64,000 bases of DNA from positions 3,810,316-3,874,315 of the forward strand of contig OW203768.1 in assembly GCA_934045905.1 (NCBI GenBank). The letters are read 5' to 3'. The notes beneath the pieces were generated by a model that worked only from the letters and a program-made list of their open reading frames with translations, did no database searches and was not told the origin of the DNA. The DNA is from Leuctra nigra (lineage: Eukaryota > Arthropoda > Insecta > Plecoptera > Leuctridae). Position numbers and translations under genes: made by a program. Shown one piece after another: positions 22,563 to 34,018 of the stretch (position 1 is its first letter; each line of letters opens with the position of its first letter).

Positions 22563-22905
22563 CAGCTCGCCGCCATCTTGTCTTGCGATCACGTGATGTG
22601 TCTGCTGCGCTGTGATTGGTCGGACAAAGTCAAGGATGGACAGAGGTAGCACCTTTCACCCGACTTGTCAGGACACTGGTCCTCGTCCTCCTTTGACCTT
22701 GACATGGCGAGGTCACTGACCTCAAGACGATCATTTGTTCCATGTGATTCAGTCCATGGTACAAGCTTATGCTCGATTGCAGTTGCAATGATCAACAAGT
22801 TGCAGTTTACTTCGACGATTTGTGATTTACTCAATCGAATCCACGTCAAATTATCAGAGATTATAAATATAATCTGAAAAGATTGCAGTATCAATACTGG
22901 CAACA
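22563..22905. other. GC-richer unique sequence with promoter-like motifs on the minus strand
   Basis: On the minus strand 22630-22565 reads a CCAATCA box, then TCACGTGATC, then AAGATGGCGGCGAGC, an arrangement common in housekeeping promoters. No ORF of useful length follows toward lower coordinates, only the repeat field. Function is not established. Confidence 0.2.
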
Positions 22906-23620
22906 ATATCTTCGACTATGTGGGATTCATTCCGTAGTCAAAAAATATTAATTATGTGGGATTTATTCCATAGTCAAGAATATTAATTATGTGGGATTTA
23001 TTCCATAGTTAATATGAATATGAATTGGTTGAACGCTAACATGGATGCAATTAAAATGTTCTTTGTTATGCGTTAATCTAAAGAAATATTATCGATTAAT
23101 CGATCACTTTGGCTATGTGGGATTTATTCCATAGTCAAAAAATATTAATTATGTGGGATTTATTCCATAGTTAATATGAATATGAATTGGTTGAACGCTA
23201 ACATGGATTCAAATAACATGTTCTTTGTTATGCGTTAATCTAAAGAAATATTATCGATTAATCAATCACTTTGGCTATGTGGGATTTATTCCATAGTCAA
23301 AAAATAGAACTATGTGGGATTTATTCCATAGTTAATATGAATATGAATTGGTTGACCGCTAACATGGATTCAAATAACATGTTCTTTGATATGCGTTAAT
23401 CTAAAGAAATATTATCGATTAATCAATCTCTTTGGCTATGTTGGATTTATTCCATAGTCAAAAAATATGAACTATGTGGGATTTATTCCGTATAGTCATA
23501 AATATTATTGGTTGGGGCTAACATGGATTCAAATCACATATTTAATCATTGTTATGCTTCAACCTAGATACAAATATTGAGTCTATACATTTCTCTGACT
23601 ATGCAGAATTTATTCCATAG
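22905..23620. repeat. tandem repeat carrying a hairpin motif
   Basis: About four units of 150-180 bp. Ten occurrences of CTATGTGGGATTTATTCCATAG or near variants (about 22915, 22954, 22985, 23112, 23148, 23272, 23310, 23434, 23471, 23602) are spaced through them; CTATG/CATAG arms can pair. Units also share AACATGGATTCAAAT and TTATCGATTAATC. No coding potential. Confidence 0.88.
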
Positions 23621-23624
23621 CCAG

Positions 23625-23836
23625 GGTCTACCTACCCGTGCCCTCCGCTGAACGAACCCTTCCGCCCCCCGGTCTGTCCCCATTCCGGATTGGCATTCCC
23701 ACCGGTGTCGGACTCCCACGGACCGGTGCGCCCATTTAGTCGACTCCCCGTGACCTCTATTTATGAGCAACAAAATAAACATTTAAAACGTAATCGCTCA
23801 ACATGATCTAGCTGTCGACGCGCCATTAAATAATAA
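23625..23836 (+). mobile_element. LINE 3' end remnant with TAA-type tail
   Basis: Matches the 3' part of the element at 60257-60703 in order: GTCCCCATTCCGG, GGACTCCC, then GTCGACGCGCCATTAAA and a short TAA-rich tail. It is therefore a 5'-truncated copy or fragment of an I-type LINE family. The Helitron fragment begins directly at its tail. Confidence 0.7.
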
Positions 23837-24336
23837 TTGAGCGAGCGAATCCTTTTGGCTCTTTTGGCACGGCCCTCTGTTTTTTTTGTATTTTTTTCTG
23901 TTACTAACCGATACACAGGTCGCACCGTTTCACCGATCGATCTGAAATTTTGCACACATGTAAAGACAACCTTCTCTGTTTGCAGACCCTAATGTTTGGT
24001 TAAAATTAAAATAATTATCTCCTGATAGGCTGAAAAATGAAAATGGTATTCGATAAATCTGTTCAAACTCATATTTTGCATGGTCATTGGGACCAACATT
24101 GCCTCTTATTTTACAAATTTCCATGACATTATTAATAGCTGTCAGTAATGAAGTATCGAAACGTATGTTTTCCAGTGCCAATTTAATTGAATCTGATTTG
24201 CTATATGTAGGTTAGGTACCAGGGTGCTTAGATGCTATTTTCAAGTTTCGATGAAAAGCATATACTTGTATCATTTTATGTTGATTGAGTGGATCATTTC
24301 AATTCAATATGGATGTGCGTTGTGTACGCATTTCCG
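23837..24336 (+). mobile_element. non-autonomous Helitron (copy c), 3' truncated
   Basis: Starts TTGAGCGAGCG and follows copy d (47452) through CTTTTGGCTCTTTTGGCACG and the TGTGTACGCATTTCC block, then stops about 70 bp before the expected terminal hairpin. The sequence after the break repeats GATCTAGCTGTCGAC, which also occurs upstream at 23805-23819. Confidence 0.75.
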
Positions 24337-26234
24337 GATCTAGCTGTCGACAATCTACATGTACTCCTTTTTGCAAGCCAATATAAAGTGATCATTAAAT
24401 GATCTTATATCTATAAATGTAGATAAATCCAGTTTCAATTAAAGATTACCAAAACTGAGAATACTACCCTAATAAAAATGACTTAGTCAGTATTATTGGC
24501 AGTAAGTAATACATGTAAAAACATGGTGAACGAAATTAAGAAGCGATTTAAAGGTACGGAGCGATTACAGATCCAAGAATCATTGTTGTTCTCCCTACTT
24601 TTTCTAAAGCTCATAACTGTGAGCAAATAACTCTAAGGAGCCTGCTTTTCAGTTGTTCCGAGGTCTTGTGGAAAAGATGATTGCACTCGCCCTATGTAAC
24701 GGAGAATCATCATCCTCTTCATCATCATCATCATGATGATTTAAGTTGGTGTTTAAGTGATTTGTCTCTCGCTAATCAACAATACTGCGATGACAAATTT
24801 AAAAAAAAAAATTACAAATTAAATTAAATTGCGATGACAAATTAGCGAGTGTTTTCGCTCTCGCCAGGAACCCATTCTAGGAAACGACATAATTCTGGAC
24901 GGGAATCCTTTCACAGAAATGTTATCCTTATGCAGGGGTCCTAGTAAAATAAGTGCCAGGGCGCCGAAAAAGAACAAATTGCGAAGTAATCACGCTACTC
25001 GTGGGCTCTGGGGGGCAAGATCCCCCAATGTGGCGGCATGGCGGGATTTTTTCAGAAATATTAACTATTTTAGTGATGATTTTACTTACGCATTTGTGAC
25101 CTAGTTTTAAAATAGATTTAAAATTTCCGTATTTAATAAAAGTTAAGACACAAATTTTTGCATTTTTTGATGAATACAATCGTAAACCATGGATTAATGG
25201 ATTTTTAAATGGATGTGGAAAAAATGTATTGGTAGCTGAGCTGGCGCTGGTTCATCCTTAAATATGGAAAGTAAAGTAGGTTTGTAGATGTTGTAGGCGA
25301 CTAACCATCTTCTTTCGCCTCAAATCTAAATAGAGCAGCAGTGAAAGAAGCTGTCATATTATCAAACAACAGTCATATTATTTACTAAAATCTGTAAACT
25401 CTGGTGGTATCCTATTAAAATGTCTGCTACAGTATACGCTATCCTCCCTTTTACCGTGTTCAATGACTGAAGGGGCGGTAATATAAATAATGTTACTTAC
25501 TTGGTCACTCACATGAGTGAACGTATTCACTTTTAAATGTACGTTGAGGTGACGTGATGCCCGCTTGGCGAAACGTCAAGTCTAGCGTTTTAGAACTTCC
25601 AAAGAGTTCAAGAATTCCACAAGTGGGATATTGAAAATACAAATGATACAGCAGTACTGCGCAATTCCGGGGTGAAGATGCCCGGCCCGGTCTATCTTGA
25701 AGCAAGTTTGACTCAATCAAATCATTGTCGTTGACAAGTACTGCACCGAATGACAGTACTATAATTCCTATCAGGAGATACGACTGCCAGCGATGCAATA
25801 TAATTGTTTGTAACCGTCCTTAATTTGGATGGCGACTTTCAACGTAAATTACCACTGCATTACCTAAAATCATTACGGAACCGATTAAGACATCACAAAT
25901 AACAAATAATACACAATTGATGGAGGTGAGGGATATAAAAACGTCAATCTGTTGTTTCTAATAAAGTCGTCAAGTTGCTTAAAGTCTAAATAGAATGAGA
26001 AGTAAAACAAATACCTGTTAACATACGAATATACGTGAGAATTGACAAGCTGGGGGTTTATAAAACCCCGAGGTGTCACTATTGGATTAATCAATTCAAT
26101 CAATCAATTCAATTCAATCAATTTTCAATTCATTTTATTCCCTTTTAATTCGGTACAAATTACAAAAAATCGTGTATAAATACTACTCTAATTACAGAGT
26201 TCACAAATTAGAATAAACATAATTTCTTTGTATA
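24337..26234. other. non-coding interval with repeat scraps
   Basis: No supported gene. Contains a G-rich/C-rich patch GGGGGGCAAGATCCCCC at about 25012 that resembles ends of the hAT-like elements upstream, and at about 25236-25320 a segment (CTGGTTCATCCTTAAAT) that recurs near 27790. Confidence 0.45.
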
Positions 26235-27002
26235 TAAAAGAAGAATACAGAAAGCAGACGGGTTTTATCAAAAAGTTAGAAAATTAGTATGGAATAGGGA
26301 TTTACCACTTAGATTTAAATTAGTATTATACAAGCAATATTTTTTACCGATATTATGTTATGGGGCGGTGACGTGGAATTTGGGATGGAAGGAGGAGAGT
26401 ATGGTACAAGCAGAAGAGATGAAGTTCGTGAGAAGAATGGCAAATATATCGATGAAGGAACATGTAAGAAGTATGGTGATAAGGAAGAAGATGGGTGTGG
26501 AGAGTGTTGGGTTCAAAATTGGGCGAGAAAGACTGAGGTGGTTTGGTAAACTTAAGAGAATGAAAGACAGTAGAAGAGCCAAAAGTGAATTTGAAAAGTA
26601 TATGGAAGGTAAAAGAAAAGTTGGGAGGCCAAGAGATAGATGGATTGAACAGGTGAAAAGAGATGTTGAGGAACGAGGTGAAAGATGGGAAGAAGTTGAA
26701 AGGAAACATTTGTGGGAAAATCAAGAATTATGGGAACAAATAGTTACTAAAGTGGAGGTAGTAGAGGAGGATGAGGATGAAGAAGAAAAAGACGGAGGAG
26801 AAGAAGAAGAATAAGAAGAAGGAGAAGAAGAACAAGAAGAAAAAAGGAAGGAGGGGAGGAGGATGAGAAGGAAGACAAATGTGACAGGCCTGGCTAGCCG
26901 GCATTACTAAATGTATTTAGCCTATAAGACATTTTTACTCTACCTAGTGTGGAATTAAGTGTTTATAAATGTAAATAAATATGTGATAATAAAAAAAAAA
27001 AA
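26235..27002 (+). mobile_element. 5'-truncated LINE, poly-A type tail
   Basis: Only the C-terminal end of an endonuclease-reverse transcriptase ORF remains, followed by a 3' region and an A-rich tail at 26988-27002. The open frame can be followed upstream of its first ATG to about 26240, consistent with ordinary 5' truncation during reverse transcription. The clade is uncertain; the RLRWFG...GKRKVGRPRDRW pattern is common in RTE-like and related arthropod LINEs. Confidence 0.75.
26245..26814 (+). pseudogene. C-terminal fragment of a LINE reverse transcriptase
   Basis: The fragment contains LVWNRDLPLRFKL, PILCYGAVTWNLGW, AEEMKFVRRM, ERLRWFGKLKRM and GRPRDRWIEQV, the usual order at the end of LINE reverse transcriptases. 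The catalytic core and endonuclease are missing, so no activity is expected. The last 25 residues are glutamate/aspartate-rich and come from a purine-rich tract. The first in-frame ATG is at 26368, but homology begins before it. Confidence 0.8.
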
Positions 27003-28017
27003 TACATAAAGACAATTTAATTAATTGTGGAAGCCCGCATAAGAAAAATCTCTTGTGTGCGGGTTGATCATGTTGAAAAATAAACATTTTATTGTCAGCA
27101 GTCATCTGGAAATCAAACATAATATACTAAAAATATACAATACAATTAAAATACTATAAACAATTAATAATAATAGTTTCTTACTTGTTGGTCGAGCTAA
27201 GAAGTCTTCAGGGCTCTGGTTTGGTAAACAATTTAGGATTAAGATCCTTCTTTCAGATACGAAGATATCTTCTTCGTTGGCCTTCAAACCACTTGCCGTT
27301 ACACAAAGCTCGTGGCTAGAGAGTGAACTTGGACTTATTTACTCTCTACAGTACTTGATGATCGCTTGGCAATGTGTGTTAGCGATGTTGTGCGTCCAAA
27401 GAGTACAAGAATTCCGCAAATGAGATATAAATAATATTAGCTCACGAGGACAGCCTGTCCCTCGGTCTGTGACTTAGAGCCCCGCTGATACAGTAGTCCC
27501 TCGACGTGCGACTTTCCCTGTTGAGAGCTCTGCTAATAATATGAAGTTTAATTATTAAGAAGTGTCACTAACTTGTGAACGACGGTGTTACCGTGAATCC
27601 TTAAATGTGGAAAGTTTAGGTTGGTTTGTAGATGCCGGAAGTCGACTAACCATGCCTTCGAAGCATCCATTTTCTTTTTAAAACGTGGGTGCTGTTGTTC
27701 CACGTGGTGGATGATCTCAAAAATATTCTACTCTTTGGATTCATCCAACAGTAACCCTGAAATCAAACAGATATTAGAAAAAGGTCTGAGCTGGAGCTGG
27801 TTCATCCTTAAATGTGGGAAGTGAAGGTCGGTTTGTAGATGTCAAATTTAACCCAATTATAAATATAAGTGGCGTATGAAAAGGAACCATTGTAGAAGCA
27901 CGCAATGCGCAAAACACTGGTGGCGGCCATTATGCGGGTGTCATCCCATATACCTGCTTGCGAGGTGGCAATGTTTTTGTGGTTGCCAAATGTGAGCGGT
28001 GCTTAGGTACCACAACA
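27003..28017. other. non-coding interval with local repeats
   Basis: No gene recognised. Two related segments near 27590-27660 and 27785-27840 share TTCATCCTTAAATGTGG- or GAATCCTTAAATGTGG-like starts and GGTTTGTAGATG. These belong to the same mosaic repeat family as 25236-25320. Confidence 0.45.
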
Positions 28018-29454
28018 GTTGAGGAAATTAAAGAAATCAGCTTCCTGAACTGTCACCTAATTATTTGTTGCGTCACACGAGAGCTAACCGTAACGTGTGC
28101 TTTAGTTAAGGAACGTGAGCTGCTGTTTCCAATGGTAAAGATAATTCAATAATTCAATAGTGTCCGTGTGCTTCATAGTTGATGAGGTATGAGAATAAGC
28201 AGAGTAGCATATCAGAATTTGAGAGCCCAAAAGGCTAGTAAATTAAATATCAGCAATAAGGCAAGTACGATAACTTCAAATCGCCTCTAAAGGACTACAA
28301 ACCTCTCTGGCAGTGGCACTGCCATCCCGTTGGTATCTAGAATGATAAAACACACAACCATCACACAGTGTTTTAAACGATCACAACGCAACAATGTTTC
28401 ACCAACTTAATGATTGTCTATGGGTGGAGGTCTCAAAATGGAGAAGGAGCAATTAAATAGCCGCATTAGAAATTATCGGCAGACGGCAGTTGAGAACATT
28501 AAAGAAATCAGCTTCCTGAACTGTCACCTAATTCTTTGTTGCGTCACATGAGAGCTAACCGTACCGTGTGCTTTTTGGAACGTGATCTGCCGTTTCCAAT
28601 ATTACAGATAATTAAATAATTCAATAGTGTCCTTGTGCTTCATAGTTGATGATGATGAGGTATAAGAATAAGCAGAGTATAGTATATCAGAATTTGAGAA
28701 TAAGGACTTACCCAAAAGATTAGATAATTAAATATTGTCAATAATACGATTAAAAAGACTGACGGCAGACGCCCGTCTGCCATGCCGTTGGTTAGATGGT
28801 TTTAAAACGTATTAGCTGACTTGTACTTGGTAGCTGACGATGACTGCGAACCACTGGTTCTTACATAACACATGGCAGCTGGATAGAGTGGCCACATTTG
28901 CAGACTCTGTGATTCTCAGGCTGCAATCTAATACAGAGGCACTGATACCTTACCAACAGTTGGGCGCCAGGTGACAAGAGGCAAACCAAGACATACTGAT
29001 TCGTGAATCTTACAAGACATATACAATGTATTCGTATGGAGCATCATCAAAATTACATATAAATATAGTAAATACAAATCACAAATAAATAACATGTAAA
29101 TATACACTATTGTCCGCCATTCAATTGAAAAGAATTGTCGATTTACTTTGTGTCGTTTCTTCGGTTGACGCTCGACAAAGTATCTGCAACGGCTCCCAGA
29201 CTCTCAGTCAATTTATTGTCGATTTAGTCACACATATTCACAAAAGTCATCAATTAAAATTTTAAATTAAAATAATTAAGTGAATCAACTTATAGTGTTC
29301 GAAATCACCTTCAAGTCATCAGGCCATAAAACAGATTTTGTGGGGGAGTACTTTTTGAAAGTACCAGTTTGGTACTTTTTGTACCAATCTTTGGTACCAG
29401 TGACGAGTCATCCTCTACCACGCTGGTACGCTGCACCGCTTCTTCTTCTCATTC

Positions 29455-29590
29455 GGTGTCCACGTTTTCCTCGTCTAGGAAGTGTTCCCAAATGACCTCA
29501 AGAATCATTGAAAATGACTTCAGTCCTTCTAGCTCAGGGGCACAGATTTGATTATCGCACAATGTTCTTAAACGAATGATCGAGTGCCTC
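29455..29590 (-). other. possible conserved coding block, copy 1
   Basis: On the minus strand an open stretch contains IIRLRTLCDNQI, APELEGLKSFSMILEVIW and an acidic end, then a stop. The copy at 31295-31435 keeps the same frame, with changes such as Ser/Cys and Asp/Glu. No known domain was recognised and no splice sites are convincing. Confidence 0.3.
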
Positions 29591-31294
29591 GTGTTTGGAG
29601 TAGCTTAACTGGAGACCGTCACGTCCGACTGCGCTGGATTCTGCTACCTACATGTATTTAAAAACTTACATTTGATACATTGCAGTGCCCGCTGATACCT
29701 AGAAAATGGCCTTCGTCAGCAAAGAACAGAGAAATGTGTTACCTCTGTGGGCGATATCAATTGAATCAGCATGAGGGGGTGAAAAATTACTTAAACTTCG
29801 GTTTTCGTGTAAACTGAATGGTGACTCGAGATTTGAAAAGGCTACTAAGAGTCTCTGAACGTTGCTACATTCGGTTCATTAAAATTGCCATCCACTAAAG
29901 TATGTCAGAAACGGAAATATCCATAACGCTGTAAAGGAGTTATGTTTGTCTTCATCAGTAATCCGCCACACATCCATCCATGTAGAATAATATATGCTCC
30001 ATATAGAAGTAAACGGGATGAAGATAAATGCAGTCAAAATATGCCCTAGTGTCTAAGGTGCGTTTAAATAAATGTGTAAGTTAACAAATTAATTGTCAGG
30101 CAAAGGATTGAATGGCTGCACCATAGTTAAATATCCAAATGAAATGAATAATAATAATCAATTTTAACTGCGGACATATGGTATACCGATTCGGTCTATA
30201 CTCGCTCTTGTGAAGCTCAATGGCCCGAAGCAAGTGTGATGGTATTAAAACGCAGTATATGACTTGTACTTGGTAGCTGACGATGACTGCGAACCACTGG
30301 TTCTTACATAACACATGTCTGCTGGATAGAGTGGCCACATTTGCAGACTCTGTGATTCTCAGGTTACAATCTAACACGTATGCACTGATACCTTACCAAC
30401 AGTTGAGCGCCAGGGAACGTTTTAAGACTGTTTTTTTGAAAGTTCCAGTTTCGTACTTTTGATACGATGCTTTGGTACCGGAACCATTGAAACACTACGT
30501 GTTGAACCTCAACATCGGACTGAACGCCAGTAACTTGGATATCGGGGTGATGGCGCCTGGTTTATCTGATGCGAGATGTGATGTCTCTCCGCCACTCTGA
30601 TGGTTGTAATTGTAGACAATGTCACTTGATTCAACCATTGGTGTCCAATATTACTTACCAAATGATTAGTAAATTAAATATTGTTAATAATGCGATGAAA
30701 ATAAAATCTTGAAGACATGAAACGTGGTAGCCGACTTGTACTTGGTAGCTGACGATGACTGCGAACCACTGGTTCAGTCATAACACATGGCTGCTGGATA
30801 GAGAGGCCAACTTACAGCCACTGTGATTGTCAGGTTACAATCTAACATTGAGGCACCAAGACTTGGGCGCCAGATAACAAGAGGCAAACCAATGCAAACT
30901 GCTTCGTGAATCTTACAAGACATATAGGTACAATGTATTCGTATGGAGCATCGTCAAAATTGCATATAAATATAGTAAATACAAATCACAAATTAATTAC
31001 ATGTAAATATACAATGAATTCACTATAATCTGCCATTCAATTGAAAATCATTGTCGATTTAGTCACACATATTCACAAAAGTAATCAATTAAAATTTTGA
31101 ATTTAAAATAATTAAGTGAATCAACTAAGTGTTCGAAATCACCTTGAAGGTATTCGCTAAGGCCATCAAACGGATTTAGTAGTGGGGAACGTCTTAAGAC
31201 TGGTTCTTTTGAAAGTTCCAGTTTCGTACTTTTTGTACCAAACTTTGGTACCAGAACCATTTAAACACTACGTGTTGAAACGTTTTTTCTTCTC

Positions 31295-31435
31295 TATCTC
31301 TGTCTTCGTCTTCCTCGTCGAAGAAGTGGTCCCATATGACCTCAAGAATCATTGAAAATGACTTCAGTCCTTCTAGCTCAGGGGCAGAGATTTGATTATC
31401 GCACAAAGTTCTTAAACGAATGATCGAGTGCCGCG
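31295..31435 (-). other. possible conserved coding block, copy 2
   Basis: Partner of the block at 29455-29590. The minus-strand frame stays open through DHFFDEEDEDRDREEK, which is longer and more acidic than in copy 1. It may be an exon of a duplicated small gene or chance preservation after a recent duplication. Confidence 0.3.
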
Positions 31436-31899
31436 TATTTGGAGTAGGGTTTCACGTCCGTCCTCGCTGGATTCTGCTACCTACATGTATTTAAAAACTT
31501 ACCGCTGATACCTAGAAAATGGCCTTCGTCAGCAAAGAACAGAAGAATAAGCAGAGTAGCAGATCAGAATTTGAGAGCCCAAAATGCTAGTAAATTAAAT
31601 ATCAGCAATAATAAGGCAAGTACGATAACTTCAAATCGCCTCTAAAGGACTATAAACCTCTCTGGCAGTGGCACTGCCATCCCGTTGGTATCTAGAATGA
31701 TAAAACACACAACCATCACACAGTGTTCTAAATCTAAACGATCACAACGCAACAATGTTTCACCAACTTAATGATTCTCTGTGAGTGGGGGTCTCAAAAT
31801 GGAGATAGAGCAATCAAATAGCCGCATTAGAAACTATCGGCAGACGGCAGATACCAATCAAGATTGGTAATTTCCATTTGAGTCTCATTGAAGTATGAC

Positions 31900-31964
31900 T
31901 TTCCCGGTTCGGACGGAAAAAGTGCCACAATAGTACCGTGGTGACGCTCGCTACGCTCGCTCAA
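31900..31964 (-). mobile_element. Helitron 5' end fragment (copy h)
   Basis: Read on the minus strand from 31964: TTGAGCGAGCGTAGCGAGCG, then TCACCACGGTAC and GGCACTTTTTCCG, as at the start of copy e. Similarity stops within about 65 bp, so only a stub remains. Confidence 0.65.
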
Positions 31965-32881
31965 AAAATCACTGTATCGAACGGGAACACATAAATTAAA
32001 TTACATCGATTCATTTGTTGTATCGTGACAATATCCTTCACAATAAGTGTAATGCTGATACGGTATTATTATTTTATTAATATGTGCAAGAGAGTACAGG
32101 AATTCCACAAGTAGGATACAATCCTTGATATTGGAGATGTGATGTCGGTAATCCAAACATTAATTGTGACGTATCTCTACGGCCTTGAAGAAGGCCGTAT
32201 CCGTATCAAAGATGCAAGCGAAGAGTAATCTGATCTGATCTGATCCACGTCTACGTCAAGTGGGTCAAAGGTTCTTACGAACAACGCAGTCTCTTGCTGA
32301 ACATGACGAGAGAGAACTATCAGACTAGTGCTTATTGTAATAATTATGGCACGTCCATTTATGAACCATATAGTACCTTTCAAAGGGCAAGACAAATGCA
32401 ACACAATACAATGAATGCACAGAACATTAAAATAAAGTGAAGCTATATAATGAAATCTAAGTTGATTAGAATTTGGTGAATTGTATAATAAAATAAATGA
32501 ATGATAATATTGGAAGAACATTTATCATAAATGGAAAATATTTATGTGTTATGATTAAATAAATAAAAATCTTAACTAACTAAGATTCTTAGTTATTTCT
32601 TTAACTAAAATCTTAGTAAACGATCGGAAATTTTCAAAGAGTTTATATTCATGACAAGATTGATTGACAAGTTAATAAATTTGATAACATTTGAACCTAA
32701 TTGCTAAGACTAAAACAAAAACAAGTTAAATCAGATCGTTGCTCATTGTTCTTGTGCAGATGTCGTCAGGTGAGAGAATTCGACGACTCTCCTCCCTGAT
32801 GAAGTCAGGCATTGCTCATGTGAGCTGATAGATACAGGCTGAGCGGCCAACTGTGTTTGGTCAAGGTATTTCCATTGCGGG
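31965..32881. other. non-coding interval
   Basis: No supported gene. A short palindromic patch around 32570-32620 (TTAACTAACTAAGATTCTTAG and repeats of AATCTTAG) is the only structure noted. Confidence 0.4.
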
Positions 32882-34018
32882 ATGAAACTGCAAGCCCAAA
32901 TAAACATCAGGGAGCAACGTACTCTAATTCACCTGGAAACAAAACCACAAGTCCAGTGTGTCTGTAGACCAAATGCACCAATTGAGGTAATCGCCAATGA
33001 GTCAGAATGGACAAACCTTACCGAAAAGGACACTGTCATCATAATCGGTGGAACTAATAACATTGGACAAAGAACAGCTGAACACATCAGAAAAACAATA
33101 AAAGATATAGCCAATTCCAATCCTAAACCACACATTGCTATATTAAACATCCCCCAAAGATACGACAACGTGAAAAAAAATGGCTTCATTGATGAAATGA
33201 ATAACATGATGCAGGAACTCATAGAATCCCATAAATCAATCAATCCATCGCTGAACATGACGTATATCACCACAGAAGCCCTCACGCGCCAAGACTACAC
33301 AAGACATGGACTGCATCTCAACTACCAAGGTAAATCAAACCTAGCAAAAATATTATTGAAAAAAACAAATAGAGATCAACATGTAGTCCAGCCAGTGAAG
33401 TCGCACGGGGGAAATAAATGCCTCCTTACAAATCCACCAAAGATACTGGGCATGACTTTTGCAATGGAGATGTTCAAACTCCCAGCACCCATGACAACAA
33501 CTCCAGAGCAGACTCCCATCCAGCAGACCAAACCAGTGGAACCAGCAAAGCAGACTCCAGTTCCGATCGAAATGGACTCCGAACTAGGGTTGAACCAGAA
33601 CGCAGAGCCTGGATCTGTAGAAGCAGCAAGACAGACCCCGACTCCAGATTCGACCGAAGCGAACCTGAACCCGACAACGGAGCCCGGACATGAAGCAACG
33701 CAGACCCTGACTCTAGCTCCGATCGAAATGGACATGAACCTGACAACGGAGCCCGGACATGCAGCTACACAGACCCCGACTCCGGCCTCGACCGAAGTGG
33801 ACACCGGACCTGCAGCAACGCAGCCCCCAGTGGCTGTCCAAACACCATCAATGCAGCCCGAGCAGACCGCCGCTGCACAGCTGTCTCCAGCACACCGCCG
33901 GTCACCGTCAACCCATGGAAGAAGAAGCCAACCTTCAAGGTCGTCAAAAACACGTCACAGATTAGTATCCATTAATAAAAATTTTCAACATTTAAAGCCA
34001 ATCACAAGAAAACTGTGA
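32882..34018 (+). CDS. LINE ORF1 fragment with SGNH-type esterase region
   Basis: 378 residues. The N-terminal half holds two SGNH hydrolase blocks, GGTNN (about 55-59) and the C-terminal DYTRHGLHL (about 138-146). The first block (expected as ADSHG just upstream, as in the nested LINE) is lost, so the catalytic serine is missing and esterase activity is improbable. The second half is rich in Pro, Thr and Gln and contains imperfect repeats built on TTEPGHAATQTP. Its stop overlaps the start of ORF2 by 4 bp. The chosen ATG is simply the first after the truncation point. Confidence 0.75.
   Translation: MKLQAQINIREQRTLIHLETKPQVQCVCRPNAPIEVIANESEWTNLTEKDTVIIIGGTNNIGQRTAEHIRKTIKDIANSNPKPHIAILNIPQRYDNVKKNGFIDEMNNMMQELIESHKSINPSLNMTYITTEALTRQDYTRHGLHLNYQGKSNLAKILLKKTNRDQHVVQPVKSHGGNKCLLTNPPKILGMTFAMEMFKLPAPMTTTPEQTPIQQTKPVEPAKQTPVPIEMDSELGLNQNAEPGSVEAARQTPTPDSTEANLNPTTEPGHEATQTLTLAPIEMDMNLTTEPGHAATQTPTPASTEVDTGPAATQPPVAVQTPSMQPEQTAAAQLSPAHRRSPSTHGRRSQPSRSSKTRHRLVSINKNFQHLKPITRKL

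Larger units (their letters stand above)
20560..22570 (+). other. possible spliced non-coding transcript
   Basis: A strong donor GTAAGT at 20692 and an acceptor TTATTTGTTTCAG ending at 21107 define a plausible 416-bp intron. The GC-richer segment upstream (20570-20691) could be a first exon. The downstream exon would run into the 26-bp repeat field, which cannot encode a repeated peptide in one frame. No long ORF spans the junction. This is inference from splice-site quality alone; an exon of an unrecognised gene is an alternative. Confidence 0.25.
28018..31870. repeat. mosaic of local direct duplications
   Basis: Several blocks recur in the same orientation: 28018-28250 with 28490-28740; 28190-28480 with 31540-31850; 28798-29110 with 30248-30415 and 30730-31060; 29340-29590 with 30428-30510 and 31190-31445; and 29690-29740 with 31500-31545. 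The cyclic order suggests repeated unequal exchange in a former tandem array with a unit of roughly 1.5-3.3 kb. Copies differ by scattered substitutions and indels. Each 28800-type block ends in GTTGGGCGCCA or a variant. Confidence 0.85.

Noticed and set aside
26353..26724. Minus-strand ORF of 123 codons
   Set aside because: Lies opposite a clearly recognisable reverse transcriptase end; composition is that of an antisense shadow.
33376..33804. Minus-strand and alternative-frame ORFs within LINE ORF1 of element 2
   Set aside because: Shadows of the Pro/Thr-rich repeats in the true frame.
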